64,000 bases of DNA from the NCBI RefSeq assembly GCF_005796105.1, contig NZ_VAUO01000001.1, positions 930,001 through 994,000 of the forward strand, in the 5' to 3' direction. Each line of letters starts with the position of its first letter. The first letter of the stretch is position 1. Position numbers and translations under genes: made by a program. Origin of the DNA: Pseudomonas mosselii (GTDB lineage: Bacteria > Pseudomonadota > Gammaproteobacteria > Pseudomonadales > Pseudomonadaceae). The notes beneath the pieces are model-generated. The model was not told the DNA's origin and ran no database searches. It saw only the letters and a program-made list of their open reading frames with translations. Shown here in pieces: positions 52,951-60,400 of this stretch.

Positions 52951-53250
52951 TTCAACTCTCTTGTTTCAAGGGCCGGTTCAGGAAGCGACCGGCCAAAAAG
53001 TGGGGAGAGTTTATACGCCCTCGCGACGCGGTTCGACAAGAAATCGCAGTAGCCGGCACGCAGCCCGGCCTGCGGTGGCACAGGCGGCTGCCCGCCTGCC
53101 CGCGCACCCTGCGGTCGTAACGGGTATCCCAGCGTCGTGCTGGGCTATGCAGCGACGTCGCTCACCCGCTCTACTGGCCCCATAACAACGACGGCGCGCC
53201 ACGAGTGCGCCGCATATGCCCAGGCTGCCAGACCATCGGAGAGCACATCC
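52951..53250. other. Intergenic region between yebC-like and MFS genes (divergent)
   Basis: Exactly 300 bp without a gene. Next to the YebC-family start are an AAGAGAG ribosome site, a 7-bp hairpin (about 52970-52994) and a GTATAA box, which fits its promoter. The middle is G/C-rich with several short palindromic words but no REP arm. The MFS start has a CGGAGAG site. No known RNA is recognised. Confidence 0.55.
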
Positions 53251-54582
53251 ATGTCCCGTCCCCATGAGGTTTCGCCCGCCACCTTGCGCCGAGTAATCGC
53301 CGCTTCGGCCATCGGTAACTTCGTCGAATGGTTCGACTTTGCCGTGTACGGATTCCTCGCCACGCTCATCGCCAGCCAGTTCTTCGAAAGCGATGACCCC
53401 AGTGTCGCCTTGCTCAAGACCTTCGCCGTATTCGCCGTGGCCTTCGCCCTGCGCCCGCTGGGCGGCATCGTGTTCGGCGCGCTCGGCGACCGGCTCGGGC
53501 GCAAGCGTATCCTGTCGCTGACCATCCTGCTGATGGCCGGCTCCACCACCTTGATCGGCCTGCTGCCGACCTACGCGAGCATCGGCGTGCTGGCGCCCGC
53601 GCTGCTGACCCTGGCGCGCTGCCTGCAGGGTTTTTCCGCAGGCGGTGAATACGCTGGCGCCTGCGCCTACCTGATGGAGCACGCCCCGCAGAACAAGCGC
53701 GCGTTCTATGGCAGTTTCGTACCGGTATCGACGTTCTCGGCGTTCGCCTGCGCAGCGGTGATCGCCTATGGCCTGGAAGCCAGCCTGAGCGCCGAGGCCA
53801 TGAATGCCTGGGGCTGGCGTATCCCGTTCCTGGTGGCCGCACCGCTGGGGCTGGTGGGGCTGTACCTGCGCTGGCGCATGGAAGAAACCCCGGCGTTTCG
53901 CCAAGCCATCGCCGAAGGCAAGCAGCACGCCCATTCACCGCTGGCCGATACCCTGCGCCACCACGGCCGCACCATTCGCAACCTGGGTGCGTTCATCTCG
54001 CTGACCGCGCTGTCGTTCTACATGTTCACGACCTACTTCGCCACCTACTTGCAGACGGTTGGCCAACTGAGCCGCGCCCAGGCGCTGCTGGTATCCACCG
54101 TGGCGCTGCTGTTCGCCGCCGCCGGCTGCCCGCTGGCCGGCGCATTCAGCGACCGCGTAGGTAGGCGGAGGACCATCGGTTTCACCTGCATCTGGGTGAT
54201 GCTGGCGGTGTTCCCGGCTTACTGGCTGGCCAGCTCCGGGTCGCTCAGCGGCGCGCTGCTGGGGGTGATCCTGCTGGCCATCGGCGCCTTGATGAGCGGC
54301 GTGGTGACTGCCGCGCTGCTGTCCGAGTGCTTCCCAACGCGCAGCCGCTACACGGCCTCGGCGATCACCTACAACGTGGCCTACACCCTGTTCGGCGGCA
54401 CCGCACCGCTGATCGCCACGTGGTTGATCGAACAAAGTGGCAGCCGCCTGGCGCCGGCGTTCTACCTAGTGGTGATTGCACTGCTGGCATTGATCGGTGG
54501 CTTGGCGCTGCCGGAAACCTCGCGGGTGTCGCTGCATGACGAGCCTGTAGGCGAGGTGCCAGGCCAGGCAGAGCGGACCTGA
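53251..54582 (+). CDS. MFS transporter of the metabolite:H+ symporter (ProP-like) family
   Basis: A 443-residue 12-helix transporter. The start at 53251 (MSRPHEVSPATLRRVIAASA) follows a CGGAGAG site. Helix 1 and its loop read IGNFVEWFDFAVYGFLATLI, the defining MHS motif. The 2-3 loop is GALGDRLGRKRILSLTILLM, helix 5 contains GFSAGGEYAGACAYLMEHAP and the middle loop has RWRMEETPAFRQAIAEGK. Relatives import proline/betaine, citrate, shikimate or 2-oxoglutarate. The substrate here is open. A perfect hairpin follows the stop. Confidence 0.92.
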   Translation: MSRPHEVSPATLRRVIAASAIGNFVEWFDFAVYGFLATLIASQFFESDDPSVALLKTFAVFAVAFALRPLGGIVFGALGDRLGRKRILSLTILLMAGSTTLIGLLPTYASIGVLAPALLTLARCLQGFSAGGEYAGACAYLMEHAPQNKRAFYGSFVPVSTFSAFACAAVIAYGLEASLSAEAMNAWGWRIPFLVAAPLGLVGLYLRWRMEETPAFRQAIAEGKQHAHSPLADTLRHHGRTIRNLGAFISLTALSFYMFTTYFATYLQTVGQLSRAQALLVSTVALLFAAAGCPLAGAFSDRVGRRRTIGFTCIWVMLAVFPAYWLASSGSLSGALLGVILLAIGALMSGVVTAALLSECFPTRSRYTASAITYNVAYTLFGGTAPLIATWLIEQSGSRLAPAFYLVVIALLALIGGLALPETSRVSLHDEPVGEVPGQAERT

Positions 54583-54600
54583 AGCGTGAATCAGAACGGA

Positions 54601-54632
54601 GCCCATGTCGCCGGCAAGCCGGCGACATGGGC
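54601..54632 (+). terminator. Perfect 15-bp hairpin after the MFS gene
   Basis: GCCCATGTCGCCGGC and GCCGGCGACATGGGC pair without mismatch around AA, 18 bp after the stop codon. No T-run follows (CCTCCC), so it may end transcription weakly or protect the mRNA 3' end. Confidence 0.65.
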
Positions 54633-55076
54633 CCTCCCAGGCAGCCGTTTCAATCACAGCAATGCGCATAACGACAGTTCGCGACAAAACAATGTCTTAC
54701 CGAGCCAAATAGCTATCCGGCATGGATTTTTAGGCTATTCAATATTTAATTTCGCATTAAGAAAATTAAATGGCGCCAATTTAAAGGCAACCCAAACACC
54801 CTTCAAACTCTCGTTTGAATATTTGCTGCATGCACCTGAAACAAAGTGATGGCAATTGCCCACCACCTCAGGATAGGATCCAAACAATCCCCCACTGTCC
54901 GGCCCGTCTCCCTGGTCGACAGCCCTAGAGCCAAGGATGACGGTGCCCATGCCAAGGACGTGCACACTTCGAAGGTTGTAGTCGTTTATCAGACTTTCAT
55001 GAATTCGCTGGCACGCGCGCCTCAGTGTGTACTTGCCTGTTTGCCTGATGTTCATACCTAAAACGGAGTTTGAGTT
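54633..55076. other. AT-rich intergenic region upstream of the collar-protein cluster
   Basis: The 444 bp hold no convincing gene. Positions about 54640-54850 are far richer in A+T than all neighbours (for example ATTCAATATTTAATTTCGCA and GAAAATTAAATGG). The part 54850-55060 is of normal composition and has a 71-codon open frame with poor protein character. The cluster promoter probably lies here. An AT-rich promoter is a typical target of MvaT/H-NS-type silencing. Confidence 0.6.
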
Positions 55077-55625
55077 ATGGAACCGTTCGTGGGCGAAATT
55101 CGCCTGTTTGCTTTCGGCCGCATCCCCGAAGGTTGGCTGCCGTGTAATGGCCAACTGGTCCAGATCACTAATAACCAGCTGTTGTTCGCGTTGATCGGGA
55201 CGACCTTCGGCGGCAACGGCTCGACCAATTTCGCCCTGCCAGACCTGCGCGGCCGTGTGGCCATCTCGCGCAACGATGTGGCTACCCCCCCGGTGGGTGC
55301 GCACACCGTCGGCAGCGTAGGTGGCCAGGAAACCGTGAGTATGACCATGGCGCAGATGCCCCAACATACCCACCTCGTCAATGCCAGCAACCTGTCGACC
55401 AACCAGGCCAGCCCTACCAACGGCTACTTTTCCTCCTCGACCACCGTCGATTACAGCGCGCCGTCGCAACCGGCCTATGCGGCCGCGGGCACGCAGATGG
55501 TCAGCCTGGCGCCGATAACAGTCGGCAGCGCCGGTGGTGCAGGCACGCCAATGAACAACGTTCAGCCGTTTCTCAGCATGAACTACTGCATTGCCACCGT
55601 TGGCTATTACCCACCTCACCCGTAA
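55077..55625 (+). CDS. Phage tail-collar domain (MdpB-like) protein 1
   Basis: A 182-residue protein of the microcystin-dependent-protein/tail-collar family. The collar domain occupies about residues 1-65: MEPFVGEIRLFAFGRIPEGW, then LPCNGQ, LFALIGTTFGGNGSTNFALP and DLRGRV. MPQHTH (about 98-103) is the metal-binding-type HxH motif seen in phage fibres and collars. The C-terminal half is Ser/Thr/Ala-rich, ending NNVQPFLSMNYCIATVGYYP. No signal peptide is visible. A GGAG site precedes the ATG. It is the first gene of a tight cluster with two paralogues, a GNAT and an autotransporter; no phage structural or lysis genes are nearby. Confidence 0.88.
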   Translation: MEPFVGEIRLFAFGRIPEGWLPCNGQLVQITNNQLLFALIGTTFGGNGSTNFALPDLRGRVAISRNDVATPPVGAHTVGSVGGQETVSMTMAQMPQHTHLVNASNLSTNQASPTNGYFSSSTTVDYSAPSQPAYAAAGTQMVSLAPITVGSAGGAGTPMNNVQPFLSMNYCIATVGYYPPHP

Positions 55626-55649
55626 CCCGAGCCTTATTGGAGAACATTC

Positions 55650-56213
55650 ATGTCTGACGCCTGTACTGGTGAAGTTCGCCTGTTCGCCGGCCTCTATGCG
55701 CCGCAGAATTGGGGCTTCTGCGATGGCTCACTGCTGCGCATCAGCAATTACCCGGCACTCTACGCATTGCTCGGCACAACCTATGGCGGTGATGGTGTTG
55801 CGACGTTCGCCCTGCCGGACCTACGCGGCCGCATTCCGGTCAACCAGGGTCAGGGAAATGGCCTGACCAATCGTCCCTTCGGAAGTTTCGGGGGTAGCGA
55901 GACGGTAACGATCACAAACGACAACATGCCCGCCCACACCCATGGGTTCATCGCCACCAAAGCCACCGCCACCGAAACGGCGCCGGGCCCGACCCTGATG
56001 TTGGCCACGCTGACCAAAACCAATGTGGTGACCGGCCTGTACACGGACCCTGCACCCGTGACCACTCCGCCCACGCCTGCCACGCCTACCGTGCAACTGC
56101 ATCCCAACGCGGTCGCGGTCGCCGGCGCCGGCGTACCGCGCAGCAACATCATGGGGTCGCTGGCGATGAACTACATCATCTGCCTGCAGGGCATCTACCC
56201 AACGTTCAGCTGA
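55650..56213 (+). CDS. Phage tail-collar domain protein 2
   Basis: A 187-residue paralogue of the preceding gene, 24 bp downstream, with a GGAG site. Family blocks: CTGEVRLFAGLYAPQNWGFC, then YALLGTTYGGDGVATFALPD, LRGRIPVNQG and MPAHTHGF. The C-terminus ends AMNYIICLQGIYPTFS. The middle carries a Pro/Thr-rich stretch (APVTTPPTPATPTVQ) absent from the other two. It is the most divergent of the three and starts MSDAC instead of MEPF, so the copies are not recent duplicates. Confidence 0.88.
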   Translation: MSDACTGEVRLFAGLYAPQNWGFCDGSLLRISNYPALYALLGTTYGGDGVATFALPDLRGRIPVNQGQGNGLTNRPFGSFGGSETVTITNDNMPAHTHGFIATKATATETAPGPTLMLATLTKTNVVTGLYTDPAPVTTPPTPATPTVQLHPNAVAVAGAGVPRSNIMGSLAMNYIICLQGIYPTFS

Positions 56214-56244
56214 CCAACTGCCACCTTTTCAGACGGAGTTACCT

Positions 56245-56769
56245 ATGGAACCCTTTATCGGCGAAGTCAGGCTGTTCCCCTACCAGTACATCCCCCAAGA
56301 CTGGGCGCTTTGCAATGGCGCGACCCTTAGCATCACGACCAACCAGGCGCTGTTCGCGGTGATCGGGACCACCTATGGTGGCGACGGCAGGAACACATTC
56401 ATGCTGCCCAACCTCAACGGGCGCGCAGCGGTAGGGGCCGGTGCAGCAGTCACCGGGACCAACTGGCCGGCCGGCACGGCAGCCGGCGGCGACACCCTGC
56501 AACTGACCGTCAGCAACCTGCCGCCTCACAACCACACCTTGAACGTGGTCGCCGCAGTAAAGGCAAGTACCGCGATCAACACTCCGGCGAACAACGTCGT
56601 ACCCACACAACCGACCCGGGTCGCGCTGTACAGCCCTGCACCCAATACCAGCTTGTCGCCGTCCACCTTGGCAACCGCAGGCAACTCGCAACCGATCTAC
56701 AACATGCAGCCGTTCCTTACGCTGGTTTATTGCATCGCAACCACTGGGATCTTCCCGCCACACCAATGA
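56245..56769 (+). CDS. Phage tail-collar domain protein 3
   Basis: A 174-residue third paralogue, 31 bp after the second, with a GGAG site. Blocks: MEPFIGEVRLFPYQYIPQDW, then LFAVIGTTYGGDGRNTFMLP, NLNGRAAVGAG and LPPHNHTLNV. The C-terminus is MQPFLTLVYCIATTGIFPPH. In place of MPQHTH it has LPPHNH, keeping the two His. Its stop overlaps the start of the GNAT gene (ATGA, 56766-56769), so the two are translationally coupled. The three paralogues might form a hetero-oligomeric fibre or collar. Confidence 0.88.
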   Translation: MEPFIGEVRLFPYQYIPQDWALCNGATLSITTNQALFAVIGTTYGGDGRNTFMLPNLNGRAAVGAGAAVTGTNWPAGTAAGGDTLQLTVSNLPPHNHTLNVVAAVKASTAINTPANNVVPTQPTRVALYSPAPNTSLSPSTLATAGNSQPIYNMQPFLTLVYCIATTGIFPPHQ

Positions 56770-57320
56770 CGACCCTGGACGCACTCAACCAACTGCTGGG
56801 CGCAATGCCCGGCCACGCCCTCCCCGGCTTGCGCAGGCAGGCCGAGGAGGATGCGCCGTTGCTGCGCGAACTGTTCGTGGCACGCCGCTGGCAGGAATTC
56901 AGTGCCGCGCCCGGATGGAGCGATGCACAACGCCTGGTATTTCTGCATGGGCAGGCGCAGGCGCAGCGCCTGCACTATGAGCAACACTACCCGCGAGCCG
57001 ACTTCCTGATCGTCGAGCACGCCACCCAAGCCATCGGTCGGCTGTGCCTGTCGCTCGAAAAACACCAGGTTCGTGTGGTCGACATTGCCCTGCTGCCGGC
57101 CTATCAGGGCCAGGGCCTGGGCAGCCAATTGCTCGGGGCGGTGCTCGCCCTGGCCGATCACCTGGGCAAACCCTGCGGCTTGAGCGTCGAACCTTCGAGC
57201 CCGGCTCATCGGCTCTACACCCGCCTGGGCTTCAAGGCCAGCGAAGATCAGGGCGTCTACCTGCAAATGCTCCGGCCTGTGCCGGCCGACACCACACGGA
57301 GCGCGCTCATGGACACCTAG
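56766..57320 (+). CDS. GNAT family acetyltransferase coupled to the collar genes
   Basis: A 184-residue GNAT. The ATG at 56766 overlaps the collar-3 stop. The acetyl-CoA site is in VVDIALLPAYQGQGLGSQLL, followed by LADHLGKPCGLSVEPSSPAH and RLYTRLGFKASEDQGVYLQM, the usual C-terminal GNAT strands. The N-terminal part (RQAEEDAPLLRELFVARRWQ) is family-like. Coupling to a collar protein suggests it modifies a partner from the same cluster, for example acetylating collar proteins, but no substrate is visible. It leaves 105 bp before the autotransporter gene. Confidence 0.85.
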   Translation: MTTLDALNQLLGAMPGHALPGLRRQAEEDAPLLRELFVARRWQEFSAAPGWSDAQRLVFLHGQAQAQRLHYEQHYPRADFLIVEHATQAIGRLCLSLEKHQVRVVDIALLPAYQGQGLGSQLLGAVLALADHLGKPCGLSVEPSSPAHRLYTRLGFKASEDQGVYLQMLRPVPADTTRSALMDT

Positions 57321-57425
57321 CAGCCCTCTGCAGCCCGTACTGATCGGCGGACCGCAAGAAGCCCGGCCGCCCCAACCTCATTCGAACGACACGCGCTCCG
57401 TGATCGTCCATCGGCAGGATGCAGC

Positions 57426-60400
57426 ATGAACGCACCGACCGCATACATGGCCCATTGGGCCCGTTATTTTTTGGCCCTGTGCCTGTTGACCCTGGCCACG
57501 CTGCTGTCGGCCCAGGCCCAAGCCGCGCCAAGCATCGTGAGCCCGAGCAAGGGCAGCACACTGACACCAGCGACCCTGAACCAGCCCTACAGCGTCACTT
57601 TTACCGCCACCTCCAGTGTGGTGATCGCAGGCTGGTACGAGTGCGACGTGAACGACCCCGGCTACACCGGGCTTGAAAAATGCCTGCCTGCTGGCCTGAG
57701 CCTCGCCGAGTCGGTCGGCAGCACCAGCACGACGCTTTCGGGTACGCCTACCGTAGCCGGCACCTATACCTTCCCGATTTCGGTCGCCGATGACAACTTC
57801 GATGCCGATGTGGGTAGCTACACACTGGTCGTCGGTAGCAGCGCCGCCCCTACCCTGACCGGCATCAGCCCCAACAGTGGTACCACCGCAGGCGGCACCA
57901 GTGTGACCCTGACCGGCACCAACCTGACCGGCGCCACCGCGGTCACCATCGGCGGCACCGCCGCCACCAACGTCACCGTGGTCAACGCCACCACCATCAC
58001 CGCCACCACCCCGGCGCATGCTGCCGGTGTCGTCAACGTGGTGGTCACCACGCCAGGTGGCTCGGCCACCCTGACCAACGGCTTCACCTACGTGACGCCC
58101 ACGCCGACCCTGACCGGTATCAGCCCCAACAGCGGCACCACCGCAGGCGGCACCAGTGTGACCCTGACCGGCACCAACCTGACCGGCGCCACCGCGGTCA
58201 CCATCGGCGGCACCGCCGCCACCAACGTCACCGTGGTCAACGCCACCACTATCACCGCCACCACCCCGGCGCATGCTGCCGGTGTCGTCAACGTGGTGGT
58301 CACCACGCCAGGTGGCTCGGCCACCCTGACCAACGGCTTCACCTACGTGACGCCCACGCCGACCCTGACCGGTATCAGCCCCAACAGCGGCACCACCGCA
58401 GGCGGCACCAGTGTGACCCTGACCGGCACCAACCTGACCGGCGCCACCGCGGTCACCATCGGCGGCACCGCCGCCACCAACGTCACCGTGGTCAACGCCA
58501 CCACTATCACTGCCACCACCCCGGTACATGCTGCCGGTGTCGTCAACGTGGTGGTCACCACGCCAGGCGGATCGGCCACCCTGACCAACAGCTTCACCTA
58601 TGTGACGCCCACGCCGACCCTGACCGGTATCAGCCCCAACAGCGGCACCACCGCAGGCGGCACCAGCGTGACCCTGACCGGCACCAACCTGACCGGTGCC
58701 ACCGCAGTCACCATCGGCGGCATCGCCGCCACCGGCGTCACCGTGGTCAACGCCACCACCATCACTGCCACCACCCCGGCACATGCCGCTGGCGCAGGCG
58801 ACGTGGTGGTTACCACGCCGGGTGGCTCGGCCACCCTGACCAACGGCTTCACCTATGTGACGCCCACGCCGACCCTGACCGGTATCAGCCCAAACAGCGG
58901 CACCACCGCAGGCTCCACCAGCGTAACCCTGAGCGGCTCCAACCTGCTGGGCACCACCGGTGTCACCTTTGGCGGTACGGCAGCGACCGGCGTGACCATC
59001 AACAGCAGCACCTCGGTCACTGTCACCACCCCAGCACATGCCGCTGGCGCGGTGGATGTGGTACTCAGCACCGCAGGCGGCACGGCCACACTGGTCGCCG
59101 GCTATACCTTCGTCGCGCCCAACCCGCCCGTGGCCAATGCGGTCAACGTCACCCTGGCGGCCAACAGCAGCAGCAACGGCATCACCCTGAACATCACCGG
59201 CGGCGCCCCCACCAGCGTCGCCGTAGCCAGCGCTGCCAGCAACGGTACGGCCAACGCCAGCGGCACCGCGATCACCTACACGCCAAACGCGGGCTATTCC
59301 GGTGCCGACAGCTTCACCTATACCGCGCAGAACGCCGACGGCACCTCGGCACCAGCGACCGTGAGCATCACCGTGTCGGGGCCAAGCCTGACGATCACGC
59401 CGACCACCCTGCCCAACGCCACCGCCAGCAACAGCTACAGCCAGGCCCTGAGCAGCGCCAACGGCGGCGGCACCTACACCTACTCGGTGAGTGCCGGCGC
59501 CCTGCCGCCAGGCATCACCCTCGCTAGCAACGGCCAGTTCAGCGGCACGCCGACGGGAACCGGCACCTACTCCTTCACCATCAGCGTGCAGGACCAATAC
59601 AACGGCACCGGCAGCCGGGCGTACAGCCTGACGGTCGATGCCGCGACCATCGCCATCACCCCGACCACCCTCGGCCCGCTGACCGTTGGCACGGCCTTCA
59701 GCCAAACCCTCAGCGCCAGTGGCGGCAACGGTAGCTACACCTGGACCTCCAGCGGCACGCTGCCGCCGGGCATCAGCCTGAGCAACAGCGGGCTGTTCAG
59801 CGGTACACCCTCCACAGCCGGCACCTACAACTTCACCGTCAACACCACCGACAGCCTGAGTTCGCCCGGCTCGCGCAGTTACAGCGTGACGGTCAACGAA
59901 CAGGCGCCGATCGCCGCCAACTCGAGCTTGTCGGTACAAGGCGGCAGCAGCGCCAACCCGGTCACGCTGAACCTGAGCGGCGGCTCGGTGACACAGGTCA
60001 CCATCGTCGCCAATGCCAGCAACGGCACGGCAACCGCCACCGGCAGCAGCGTCACCTACACTCCTAACGCAGGCTATGCGGGCAGCGACAGCTTCAGCTT
60101 CAGCGCCACCGGCCCAGGCGGCACCTCCAACGTTGCCACGGTCAGCATCACGGTCACCTCGCCGACCCTCAGCATCACCCCGAGCACCCTGCCCAACCCG
60201 ACCCAAAACGTCGCCTACAGTCAAACCCTGAGCGCCAGCGGCGCAACCGCGCCGTATACCTTCAGCGTGGTTGCAGGCAGCTTACCGGCGGGGTTGAGCC
60301 TCTCCAGCGGCGGCGCCCTCAGCGGCACCCCAAGCGCCGTGGGCACGTTCACCTTCACCGTGCGCGCGCTCGACAGCGGCGGTTTCAGTACCCTCCAGGC

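Noticed and set aside
54846..55061. 71-codon open frame upstream of the first collar gene
   Set aside because: No ribosome site, poor protein character and no recognisable motif; treated as intergenic.
55077..56769. Prophage remnant
   Set aside because: Only collar-domain proteins are present. No integrase, capsid, terminase, lysis gene or att-like duplication is seen, and the autotransporter is not a phage protein.
57849..59123. Regular repeats that could suggest a CRISPR array
   Set aside because: Units are 255 bp, in frame, and encode TIG domains; there are no spacers and no cas genes.
57378..60224. 948-codon open frame on the minus strand opposite the autotransporter
   Set aside because: Composition (Gly/Asp/Arg repeats) mirrors the coding repeats on the plus strand; no ribosome site or family similarity.
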